DNA of 22,379 nucleotides, taken from CAYYFX01 sp964471155 (GTDB lineage: Bacteria; ARS69). The DNA lies in assembly GCA_964471155.1 (NCBI GenBank), contig CAYYFX010000063.1, positions 1 through 22,379 on the forward strand, in the 5' to 3' direction. The notes under the pieces are model-generated. The model was not told where the DNA came from and did not search any database. It saw only the letters and a list, made by a program, of their open reading frames with translations. This document shows positions 12,406 to 19,878 of this stretch, in pieces (the stretch's first letter is position 1; every line of letters starts with the position of its first letter). Position numbers and translations under genes: made by a program.

Positions 12406-12434
12406 AAGCTAAGACGCGATGTCTGGGGTGTCAA
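12406..12434 (-). promoter_or_regulatory. Sigma-70-type promoter (TTGACA-N17-TAGCTT) of the blaI-blaR1-like operon
   Basis: On the minus strand a perfect -35 TTGACA (12429-12434) is followed after 17 bases by TAGCTT (12406-12411; 3 of 6 matches to TATAAT). The start of transcription would be near 12398, 25 bases from the GTG start codon, with AAGGAGG in between. One inverted repeat lies in its spacer and one just downstream of the -10. Confidence 0.65.
12412..12424. promoter_or_regulatory. Putative BlaI-type operator 1 (AGAC-N5-GTCT), inside the promoter spacer
   Basis: Inverted repeat AGAC-GCGAT-GTCT between the -35 and -10 elements. A repressor bound here would directly block RNA polymerase. 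The half-site differs from the classical staphylococcal TACA/TGTA but has the same dyad logic. Confidence 0.5.
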
Positions 12435-12508
12435 GGGGCCCGGCGGCCGGCGATTGACGTTCCCGCGCGCCGCGGCGATGGTGCGGGGCCGCGGTCCGGA
12501 GGTGGTCC

Positions 12509-13495
12509 CTGCGCCCCCTGCGCTTCCTGCGTGTCCTCGCGTGGTCCCTGGGCGCCGCGCTCGTGGTCGCGGCCCCGGCCGTCTCCCGGGGTGGCGGCCC
12601 GGTCGACGACGCCGTCGCGAAGGCCGCCGCCCGCGCACTGCAGCAATATCGCCGCGACACCGGCGACACGACTTCGTCCCTGCGGATCCGGCCCGTGCAG
12701 GTGGACGAACGGCTGGAGGATCGTGCCCGCCCGTTCCCGTTCGAGCGGGGCGAGGAGCGGGTGGCGACCTTCCGCGAGCGGCGCGAGGAGGGCGTGCGGG
12801 CGGTGGGCGCGCAGTGGCTGCACGCGGCCGGCGTCGCGTTCCTTCCGGAGCCGCTCGGCGACGCGGTCACGGCGGCGGCCGGCCGGTCCTTCGCGCGCGT
12901 CGTCGGCCCGGGGCGCGCGGGGGAAGCCGCGGCTCCGCGCACGCTGCGCACGCGCGTCGGCCTCACGTACGAGGTGGACGCGTGGGACTGGACGGACGAG
13001 CGCTTCCTCCCGGTCCGCATGACCCTGCGCGCACGCGTGCGCTTCGAGGTCCTGGACACGGAGTCCGCCGCCGTTCTCGGCACGTACGAGAGCGACCTTC
13101 CGGACGCGCTCGTCTACGAGCCGAAGGCCGAGGTGCTGCACGTGTCCACCGCGGAGCGGCCGCGGCAGCGGGGTCGCCGGCGTTCGCACGACGTGAACGT
13201 GCGGGTCCGCGTGACGAACATGATGGGACGCGAGGCCACCGTGGGGTTCTGCATGGAGAGCGACGCGCGGAAGAACCGCGCGATGCACATGCGCTGGGGT
13301 CCGATGGACACGGTGTCGGAGGAGTTCGAGGTGACGTTCTCCGACGTGGAGGAGCCGCCGGTGTGGCGCCGCGGGCGGATCGACGTGCGCGTCTGGGTGG
13401 CGCAGGGCCACGGCACGCGCAAGCAGCGTCCGGGAATGTGCGAGGCGAACCGCCCGGACGCGGAGCTGGCGTACGCGTGGCGCCGCGTGCGGTGA
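12509..13495 (+). CDS. Exported protein of unknown function (probable CTG start)
   Basis: About 328 residues. The first normal start codon is GTG 12563, but this cuts a signal peptide in half. Reading upstream in frame gives RPLRFLRVLAWSLGAALVVA followed by APAVSRGG, a textbook signal peptide. Its first codon, CTG 12509, lies six bases after GGAGG (12498-12502), so a rare CTG start is my best call. The mature protein has an N-terminal helical part (DDAVAKAAARALQQYRRDTG) and a beta-rich C-terminal half with repeated strands (LTYEVDAWDWTDERFLPVRM, DVNVRVRVTNMMGREATVGF). It also has a closing VEEPPVWRRGRIDVRVWVAQ segment. I recognise no family. It is divergent from the blaI-like operon and could share its control. 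It ends five bases from the convergent gene. Confidence 0.72.
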   Translation: MRPLRFLRVLAWSLGAALVVAAPAVSRGGGPVDDAVAKAAARALQQYRRDTGDTTSSLRIRPVQVDERLEDRARPFPFERGEERVATFRERREEGVRAVGAQWLHAAGVAFLPEPLGDAVTAAAGRSFARVVGPGRAGEAAAPRTLRTRVGLTYEVDAWDWTDERFLPVRMTLRARVRFEVLDTESAAVLGTYESDLPDALVYEPKAEVLHVSTAERPRQRGRRRSHDVNVRVRVTNMMGREATVGFCMESDARKNRAMHMRWGPMDTVSEEFEVTFSDVEEPPVWRRGRIDVRVWVAQGHGTRKQRPGMCEANRPDAELAYAWRRVR

Positions 13496-13500
13496 CCCGG

Positions 13501-13992
13501 CTAGCGCGTCGCGGCGTCCAGGTCCCGGGCGAGGAGCTTGCGGGACACCTTCCACGCCGGCGACTCGGGGAAGGCCACCCACATGTCGCCGACGCGCTGG
13601 GCCGCGATCAGCCGCGCCTCGGCCGGCGAGGGCCGGGCGCCGGCCGGCGCGTCCCCGGACCACAGCGAGCTGGGATAGAGCACGGTGGCGCGTCCGGGGA
13701 GCGGCTCGGCGGTCAACGTGCCGTCCTGGACGCGCAGGACGGCGGCGTCGGTGACCGTCACGCTGCGCGTGGGGAAGAACGTGCCCGGGCGGAACACGGG
13801 GTCCTTGCCGGTGTCCACCACCACGGCGGCGAGCACCGTGCCCCACGGGGCCAGGCTCTGCACGCAGCGCACGAGATCCTCGCGCGTGCGCAGCTCGCTG
13901 CCGGGATGCGGGCGCGCCGGCTCCGACCGCGCGGACGCGGCCAGCAGCAGAACCGCACCGAGCGCGAGCCAGACTGCGTTCCGGGGCGACAC
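13501..13992 (-). CDS. Exported protein of unknown function (163 aa)
   Basis: A 163-residue protein starting at GTG 13990-13992, with GGAGG seven bases upstream on the minus strand. Residues 1-22 are a signal peptide (RNAVWLALGAVLLLAASARS). The mature part begins with a helix around a single Cys (TREDLVRCVQSLAPWG), then strands LAAVVVDTGKDPVFRPGTFF and VTVTDAAVLRVQDGTL. A C-terminal segment, AQRVGDMWVAFPESPAWKVS, ends RKLLARDLDAATR. I recognise no domain. The stop (TAG) faces the stop of the gene at 12509-13495 with a five-base gap. The neighbours on both sides are also exported proteins of unknown role. Confidence 0.72.
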   Translation of the reverse strand: MSPRNAVWLALGAVLLLAASARSEPARPHPGSELRTREDLVRCVQSLAPWGTVLAAVVVDTGKDPVFRPGTFFPTRSVTVTDAAVLRVQDGTLTAEPLPGRATVLYPSSLWSGDAPAGARPSPAEARLIAAQRVGDMWVAFPESPAWKVSRKLLARDLDAATR

Positions 13993-14115
13993 TGCGGCCT
14001 CCGCGTTTCGTTTCCGGTTCCGGGATTCGGACGCGGGGGATGCTAGCGGAACGCCCGACGTCGATCAAACCGTGCGCCCGCCGGCCGATCGCCCGGGCGA
14101 TCCGCGCACGCGGCG

Positions 14116-14144
14116 TTGACAGGTGCCGCAAGTGACGGTCTGAT
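14116..14144 (+). promoter_or_regulatory. Sigma-70-type promoter (TTGACA-N17-TCTGAT)
   Basis: A perfect -35 TTGACA (14116-14121) is followed after exactly 17 bases by TCTGAT (14139-14144; 4 of 6). It would start transcription near 14151, about 48 bases before the ATG at 14199. Confidence 0.55.
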
Positions 14145-14198
14145 GGCCGGCTGGACGATTCCCGTTCCCCGGTGGCCTGCGGGCCCAGGAAGCCCGGC

Positions 14199-14933
14199 AT
14201 GCGGCGCCTGCTCGGAGTTTCATCCGCCCTTCTCGCGTTCTTCACGAGCGGCGCGCCGTCCCGGGCCGACCTGCTGGTCTACGGCGGCGCGGCCGACGTG
14301 GAGGCGTTCCACGCGGCGGCCGGCGAGTGCGCGTGCGCGCCGCCCTTCGCGAAGGTGTGGGCGGGGGCCGTGGGCACGAAGACCGAGGTGCGGCTGTACG
14401 TCGTGCGGGACTTCGAGCGACACGTGCGCACGAAGGACGCGGACATCCGCAACGTGGTCTTCGTGGACATGCTCGACGCGATGCGCACCGGCGAGCACGT
14501 GCACCTCCTGGACCTCTCCGACCTCGACGCGTTCCCCCGGGCGCTGCGCTGCGCCGAGGACTCCACCGGCCGCGCGGCCGCGGCGGTGGCACTGCCGGAG
14601 CCGCCCTGGGCGTCCACCCGCTGCTCCATCCTGCTGCACGTGATCTCGGAGGCGCGGCGCATGGCCGAAGGCGACGGCTACGAGGACGCGCACCGCGCCG
14701 CGGTCGCCGACGAGAACGCGCTGCGCGAGCACCTCGGCCAGGACGTGCGCATCCTCAGCCGCCTCTCCGGACCGGAGCAGCTCGTGGAGGGCACGCGGTG
14801 GGGCGGCTCCACCGTGGTCATCTCCTATCCGCACATCACGCTGTTCGAGGGGTCGCGCTCCGAGACGTTCGTGGTGGACGAGGAGGGGCGGATCCTGCTG
14901 CCGCCCCGGTTCGAGGCGCCCGCCGGGCCCTGA
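14199..14933 (+). CDS. Exported protein of unknown function (244 aa)
   Basis: A 244-residue protein. Start ATG 14199 begins the signal peptide (MRRLLGVSSALLAFFTSGAP, cut near SRA) and has AGGA eight bases upstream; an in-frame ATG at 14172 would add only a short hydrophilic lead. The mature part contains a possible Cys pair GECACAPP, strands KTEVRLYVVRDFERHVR and NVVFVDMLDAMRTGEHVHLL, a pattern RCAEDSTGRAAAAVALPEPP, then WASTRCSILLHVISEARRMA and the helix AVADENALREHLGQDVRIL. It finishes with STVVISYPHITLFEG and ETFVVDEEGRILLPPRFE, which reads like an edge strand pair. No family recognised. A good promoter lies 55 bases upstream. Confidence 0.75.
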   Translation: MRRLLGVSSALLAFFTSGAPSRADLLVYGGAADVEAFHAAAGECACAPPFAKVWAGAVGTKTEVRLYVVRDFERHVRTKDADIRNVVFVDMLDAMRTGEHVHLLDLSDLDAFPRALRCAEDSTGRAAAAVALPEPPWASTRCSILLHVISEARRMAEGDGYEDAHRAAVADENALREHLGQDVRILSRLSGPEQLVEGTRWGGSTVVISYPHITLFEGSRSETFVVDEEGRILLPPRFEAPAGP

Positions 14934-14940
14934 CGCCCTC

Positions 14941-14968
14941 CCGTCGTGGCCCTTCCGTCGTGGCCCTT
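14941..14968. repeat. Perfect 14-bp tandem duplication in an intergenic region
   Basis: CCGTCGTGGCCCTT occurs twice in immediate succession (14941-14954, 14955-14968), seven bases after the stop of the exported protein. Its role is unknown; it may be a slippage product. Confidence 0.8.
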
Positions 14969-15010
14969 CCGGGCCGTCCCCGGCGCATGGAGGGGATGGA
15001 CGGGTGCGTT

Positions 15011-15030
15011 CCGCGCGGGTTGCCGCGCGG
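15011..15030 (+). other. GC hairpin in the leader of the coiled-coil/subtilase operon
   Basis: CCGCGCG (15011-15017) and CGCGCGG (15024-15030) form a 7-bp stem with a six-base loop, about 49 bases before the ATG at 15079. It could be part of the leader RNA or simply GC-rich chance. Confidence 0.25.
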
Positions 15031-15078
15031 CGGCCCGTGTGCGCGTGAACCGAGTCCCGCATCCCCCGGAGGCCCCCG

Positions 15079-15612
15079 ATGAATCCGCAAGTCGTTCTCG
15101 TGCTTGGTGTTGTGCTCTCCCTGGCCGCTGCTTCGGCGGCCCCCGCGGCCGACCGCGCCGGCGCCGCCGCCCCCACGGCCGGCCGGGTCGAGGCCGTCCC
15201 CGCGGATCCCGCCGCCAAGGCGCCGGCCGCAGCGTCCGAGCTCCGGTACGGACCCATCCAGGCGCACGACCCTGCGGTCCGCGCGCAGATCAAGCAGCTC
15301 TACCGGGAGCAGGACGAGCTGGACCGCGCCACGCAGGCGCGGCTGGCCGAGCTGACCGCCGCGTTCCAGGCGGAGGCCGACGCCGACGTCCGCGTCCGCC
15401 TGCAGCACGAGATGATCCAGGCCAAGCAGGACCTGCAGCTCCACTCGATGGAGCTGGGCCTGGAGATCGCGCGGCTGAACGAGGACGTGGGCCGCGTGAC
15501 CGAGTACGAGCAGGCGATCGACCGCATCCTGCACCCCGAGAAGTACCTGCCCGCGCCCGCCGATCCGTCGATCGCGCGCGAGCGCGCCCGCCAATTGGGC
15601 CTCGAGAACTAG
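15079..15612 (+). CDS. Exported coiled-coil protein (177 aa), operon partner of the subtilase
   Basis: A 177-residue protein. Residues 1-21 are a signal peptide (VVLVLGVVLSLAAASA). Residues about 22-52 are an Ala/Pro-rich linker. Residues about 60-150 form one long charged helix or coiled coil: AQIKQLYREQDELDRATQAR, FQAEADADVRVRLQHEMIQA, KQDLQLHSMELGLEIARLNE. A short tail follows (HPEKYLPAPADPSIARERAR). ATG 15079 has GGAGG six bases upstream. The subtilase gene starts 14 bases after its stop, so the two are very probably co-transcribed. I know no named family. A chaperone, pro-peptide-like inhibitor or envelope scaffold role for the protease is possible but only inferred from the linkage. Confidence 0.78.
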   Translation: MNPQVVLVLGVVLSLAAASAAPAADRAGAAAPTAGRVEAVPADPAAKAPAAASELRYGPIQAHDPAVRAQIKQLYREQDELDRATQARLAELTAAFQAEADADVRVRLQHEMIQAKQDLQLHSMELGLEIARLNEDVGRVTEYEQAIDRILHPEKYLPAPADPSIARERARQLGLEN

Positions 15613-15626
15613 GGAAGGGGCTCATC

Positions 15627-18600
15627 ATGAAGCGATTGCCGAAGCCGGCGGCGCTGGCCGCCCTGATCGCGACCGCGGCGCTCGCCGCCCCGGTCGCCGC
15701 GCTGGAGATCGCCGAGGTCCGCGGCGACTTCTACTACGATTCGCAAGGCAGCCTCGTGGGCCACCGGAACGCCGACCTGCCCGAGGGGCTGGAGCGGCGC
15801 CCGATGAGCCACAAGGAGAAGTTCGCGCTGATGGGGCTCACGCTCCCGGCGCCGACCGCGCGGCTCGCCGTGCGCGAGGTCTTCCCGAAGCCCGCGCGCG
15901 TGGACGATCGTCCCGGGCTGTCGCGGGACAAGGTCATCGTGAAGTTCACGGACGACGTGCGCGTGCGCCTGCGCGACGGCCGGCTGCGCGCCGGCGGCGG
16001 CGCGTTCGCCGAGGTGGATGCGATCCTCGCGCGCTACCCGGACGCGTCGCTGCACCGCGTGTTCGACGCCGAGGAGCGCATCCTCGACGAGAACCGCGAG
16101 ACCGGGGAGCTGCTCTCCGGCAAGGCGCTGGCCGACCTGAACAACCTGTACGTGTTCACGTTCGAGACGCCGAGCGAGCGCGGCGTGGCGCTGGCGAACG
16201 AGCTGCTGGCGCTGGACACGGTGGAGTCCGCGTACCTGCAGGCGCCGGGGCAGGCCCCGGGCCCGTGCGGCGACGTGGCGCCGGCCACGCCGAACTGGGA
16301 GGCGAACCAGACCTACCTGGACGCCGCGCCCACCGGGCTGGACTCGCGTTACGCGTGGGCGTACCACGCGGGCGGCGACGGCTACGGCCCCGGCTACTGG
16401 GTGGCGGACCTGGAGTGGGACTGGTGCACGGGCCACGAGGACATCCCGGCCACGGCCGCCGACGTCCTCAACGGGCTCACCGGCGCCGCCGGGCCGGACC
16501 ACGGCACGGCCGTGCTCGGGATCATCGGCGCGTGCAACAACGGCTTCGGCATGACCGGCATGGTGCCGGACGTCACGCTGAAGATGTGCGACTTCGACTC
16601 CGAGCTCACGTGGGCCGCGAACATCCAGGAAGCGGATGTCTGGCTCGTCGCCGGCGAGGTCATGCTGCTGGAGATCCACATCCTGGGCCCGGACTCCGGG
16701 CTCACCTGCGTGTGCAACTGCGCGCAGCACGAGTACGTGCCGGTGGAGTGGGACCTCGCGTCCTTCCTCGCCATCCAGACCGCCACCGCGAACGGCATCA
16801 TCGTGGTGGAGGCGGGCGGCAACGGCTCCATGAACCTGGACTCCGCCATCTACGGCGGCTGGTTCAACCCGGCGAACGACTCCGGCGCCATCCTGGTCGG
16901 CGCCGGCGCCCCCGGCACGCACGCCCCGGAGTGCTGGACGAACTCCGGCAGCCGGATCAACGTGCACGGCTGGGGCAGCCAGATCTACACGATGGGCTAC
17001 TTCGACCTGTGGTGGGGCGCGCTGGACTGCACGCAGGACTACACCGCCACCTTCGGCGGGACGTCGGGCGCCTCGCCCATGATCGTGAGCGCGGCGGCGT
17101 CGCTGCAGGGGATCGCGAAGGCGAAGTACGGCGTCACGCTGTCGGCCGCGCAGATGCGCGCGTTGCTGCCGGCCGGCGGGACGCCGCAGGGCGCGCCGAC
17201 CACCCGGAACATCGGCCCCATGCCGGACCTCGAGAACGCCATCAACGCGCTCGAGCCGGACGTGGTGCCCTGGGCCGTTCCGGGCGGCTGGACCTACCCG
17301 ATCGTCCCGCGCGACGTGGCGGATGCCGACGGCGGCTACGCGCCGCTCGCCGCTCCCGCGCTTCCCGGGAACGTCGCCGGCACCTACTTCAACTGGACCG
17401 AGTCCAACGCGTCGTACTCGTACACGCCCACGCTGACCGACCCGAAGGCCGGCCTGTTCGTGGACGACGGCTTCGTCTACTGGTGCAACAACTGGAACCT
17501 GCCGCCGGGGCAGATCCAGTTCTGCGCGAACGGCGGCCCGAACTTCGTGAAGGGCGGCCGGCACACGCTGCTGAACCGCTCCGACGTGTTCGCCACCGAG
17601 GAGGAGTCCAGCGAGGCGAACGACTGGGCGCGTCAGTACATCTGGTCGCCGCTCGCGCTCGCCACGAACGCGCCGGTGCAGCGCACGTACGACCCGCCGC
17701 GGATCTCCACGGGGTACGGCCCGTACTACAACGCGGAGGGCTTCTCCGGGACGACGGCGTCGTACTGGACCGCGTTCGCCGTGAGCCCCACCGCCGCGGA
17801 CTCGGACTTCGACGTGCATGTGCACAACGAGGCGCCGATGAACATCCCGCAGCAGGGCTTCGGGGCGTCGCTGGCCATGTCGTCGGCGGCATTTGACTAC
17901 ACGGACTTCGTGATCGTGGACCGCAACGTCGCTCCCTCCGGGACCTACTACGCGAGCGCCATCAACTGGACGGGAACCGCCGACAAGGTCGTGGAGGCGG
18001 ACTCGGACCAGGGCGTGGTGTCCAATCCCGGCGTGAACGGGCCGTACAACCTCGGGTCCGGGGAGATCGTGGATCTGCACGAGATCTTCCTGAGCGCGGG
18101 CGTGCCCACGCGCATCCACGTGCGGGCGCTCGGCGGCACGGCGAACGTGGGGCTGTCGGTGCACCAGGATCCGAGCGGATTCTCGTCCAAGTGGAGCTAC
18201 GTGGCGTACGCGGACAACGCGGGGCCGGGCGAGGACGAGTGGGTGATCGTGGACCGCAGCGGGTGGCACGGGATCGCGGTGTGGAAGCGCGCGTCCGGTG
18301 ATCTGGGGCAGTCCCTGGACTACAACCTGATCGTGTCGCAGCTTCCGAACCTCACCGACGTCACGCCGGCGGGCTGGTACGGGCCGCTCGTCCCGCGGAA
18401 CACCACGGACTCGGGGCCGAACTTCGTCCCGCTGCCGGCCGTGCTGGACGGCAACGTGCCCACCACATCGTACAACTTCTCCACGATCAACGAGGGCCCG
18501 GGCACGGCGGCGGGCTGGCAGGACTACGTGTACGTGGATGACCTCTGGATGTGGTTCGGGACGGCCGGGGCGGTCGGGCAGGGCGGGACCGCCAGCTGGA

Positions 18601-19781
18601 TCAACACCGGCCAGGGGTACATCCCGAACAGCGTGGTCCGCGGCGGCCGGCATCACCTGCGGCTGGACGCGGATCCGGGGAACGGCATGCCCGAGGCGCT
18701 GGAGGACGACAACACGTTCGTGGAGTGGTTCGCGTGGACGCCGCTCGCGCTGTCGCCGGGCGTGCCGGTGGCGCGCGATCCGGGCTCGCTGAAGGACCCG
18801 GTGGGCTTCGGGCCGGACTACTCCTGCGACGGCTTCACCACGGGCTTCGCCTCGTTCTGGACCGCGGTGGGCGTGCTGCCCGCGTCGATGGGCGCGGACT
18901 ACGACGTCCGCACGCACGCCCCGTACGTGGGCAGCAAGGACGGCTTCAACGGCTTCCTCGACTGGTCCGGGGATGCCCAGGACGGCGCGGTGGACTTCGC
19001 CGTGGTGAACTACAACGTGGCCGGAACGGCGCCGGACTTCTCGGTGCTGAACTGGAACGCGTCCGGCGACCCGTTCGTCGTGGAGCGCGCGGAGGCGTAC
19101 GCGCTCTTCGTGGCGAACCCGGGCGTCCAGTCGCTCGGGCCGTTCACCGAGGGGCCGAACGGCGTGCTCGAGGCGTTCGAGATGTACGTGCCGCCCGCGT
19201 CGGTGGGGCTGCCGGTGTACGTGTCGCTCGCGTACGACTCCGGGGATGCGAACCTGGGCATCCGGCTCTTCGACGGGACGGCGCCGTACCACAACAAGTG
19301 GTCGTCGTTCAGCTACGCGGACTTCGGCGGGCCGGGCGCGGACGAGCACATCGCACCGGTCGTGTACGCGGCGCCCGGGTACCAGGGCATCGTGGTGCAC
19401 AAGACGGACGCCACGGATCTGCCGAAGTCGGCCACGTACCGGCTGGTGATCTCCGTGGGCGCGCCGGTCACGGACGCGCCGGTCGTGGAGGCGCCGCCGA
19501 CGCGGTTCGCGCTGGCGTCGCCGCGGCCGAACCCGTTCGCGTCCGAGACGTCGCTGCGCTTCGACGTGCCCGCCGGCGGCGGCGCGGCGAGCGTGGTCGT
19601 GTACGACGTGAACGGCCGCAAGGTGGCCACGCTGGCCGAGGGCGAGCGCGCCGCGGGCCGGCACACGCTCACGTGGGACGGAAGGGACACGCGCGGCGAG
19701 CGGGTGGCCGCGGGCGTGTACTTCGTCCGGCTGGAAAGCTCCGCGGTCTCGGAGACGCGGAAGATCACGCGGTTGAGGTAG
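15627..19781 (+). CDS. Large secreted subtilisin-family (S8) protease with two tandem C-terminal repeats and FlgD/Ig-like tail
   Basis: A 1384-residue secreted protein. Signal peptide about 1-25. Residues about 26-210 are an N-terminal pro-region (includes DKVIVKFTDDVRVRLRDG and LYVFTFETPSERGVALANEL). Residues about 225-540 are the S8 catalytic domain: VADLEWDWCTGHEDI (Asp261), DHGTAVLGIIGA (His292), EAGGNGSMN (oxyanion Asn399) and FGGTSGASPMIVSAAASLQG (Ser480), with a Cys-rich insert (TCVCNC) between His and Asn. Two tandem ~363-residue repeats (from about 544 and 907) share PWAVPGGW/TPAGWYGP, PLVPRN-type, GGRH and W(S/T)PLAL signatures. Residues about 1290-1384 are a FlgD-type domain (SPRPNPF, NGRKVATL, GVYFVRLE). 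Start ATG 15627 has a GGGAAGGGG site. It is likely co-transcribed with the coiled-coil gene. Substrate unknown. Confidence 0.92.
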   Translation: MKRLPKPAALAALIATAALAAPVAALEIAEVRGDFYYDSQGSLVGHRNADLPEGLERRPMSHKEKFALMGLTLPAPTARLAVREVFPKPARVDDRPGLSRDKVIVKFTDDVRVRLRDGRLRAGGGAFAEVDAILARYPDASLHRVFDAEERILDENRETGELLSGKALADLNNLYVFTFETPSERGVALANELLALDTVESAYLQAPGQAPGPCGDVAPATPNWEANQTYLDAAPTGLDSRYAWAYHAGGDGYGPGYWVADLEWDWCTGHEDIPATAADVLNGLTGAAGPDHGTAVLGIIGACNNGFGMTGMVPDVTLKMCDFDSELTWAANIQEADVWLVAGEVMLLEIHILGPDSGLTCVCNCAQHEYVPVEWDLASFLAIQTATANGIIVVEAGGNGSMNLDSAIYGGWFNPANDSGAILVGAGAPGTHAPECWTNSGSRINVHGWGSQIYTMGYFDLWWGALDCTQDYTATFGGTSGASPMIVSAAASLQGIAKAKYGVTLSAAQMRALLPAGGTPQGAPTTRNIGPMPDLENAINALEPDVVPWAVPGGWTYPIVPRDVADADGGYAPLAAPALPGNVAGTYFNWTESNASYSYTPTLTDPKAGLFVDDGFVYWCNNWNLPPGQIQFCANGGPNFVKGGRHTLLNRSDVFATEEESSEANDWARQYIWSPLALATNAPVQRTYDPPRISTGYGPYYNAEGFSGTTASYWTAFAVSPTAADSDFDVHVHNEAPMNIPQQGFGASLAMSSAAFDYTDFVIVDRNVAPSGTYYASAINWTGTADKVVEADSDQGVVSNPGVNGPYNLGSGEIVDLHEIFLSAGVPTRIHVRALGGTANVGLSVHQDPSGFSSKWSYVAYADNAGPGEDEWVIVDRSGWHGIAVWKRASGDLGQSLDYNLIVSQLPNLTDVTPAGWYGPLVPRNTTDSGPNFVPLPAVLDGNVPTTSYNFSTINEGPGTAAGWQDYVYVDDLWMWFGTAGAVGQGGTASWINTGQGYIPNSVVRGGRHHLRLDADPGNGMPEALEDDNTFVEWFAWTPLALSPGVPVARDPGSLKDPVGFGPDYSCDGFTTGFASFWTAVGVLPASMGADYDVRTHAPYVGSKDGFNGFLDWSGDAQDGAVDFAVVNYNVAGTAPDFSVLNWNASGDPFVVERAEAYALFVANPGVQSLGPFTEGPNGVLEAFEMYVPPASVGLPVYVSLAYDSGDANLGIRLFDGTAPYHNKWSSFSYADFGGPGADEHIAPVVYAAPGYQGIVVHKTDATDLPKSATYRLVISVGAPVTDAPVVEAPPTRFALASPRPNPFASETSLRFDVPAGGGAASVVVYDVNGRKVATLAEGERAAGRHTLTWDGRDTRGERVAAGVYFVRLESSAVSETRKITRLR

Positions 19782-19808
19782 CACGGCAGCAGCGCAGCGC
19801 AGGACCCG

Positions 19809-19870
19809 GGCGGCACTGGCCGCCGTCCGGGGAAGGCACGGGGCCGGGGCGCGCGGAAGCGTCCCGGCCC
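19809..19870. terminator. Two GC hairpins between convergent genes (possible terminator)
   Basis: One hairpin is GGCGGC-ACTG-GCCGCC (19809-19824). A second pairs GGGCCGGG (19841-19848) with CCCGGCCC (19863-19870), extended by a bulge. Both lie between the subtilase stop and the convergent lipoprotein stop. There is no clear T-run, so this is a candidate only. Confidence 0.35.
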
Positions 19871-19878
19871 GTCGTGCG

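Noticed and set aside
12364..14046. A 560-codon plus-strand frame overlapping two exported-protein genes
   Set aside because: Gly/Arg/Ala-rich, no recognisable motif; the overlapping frames carry signal peptides and ribosome binding sites.
15609..19784. A 1391-codon frame antisense to the subtilase
   Set aside because: Composition is His/Arg/Val-rich noise produced by codon bias of the real gene on the plus strand.
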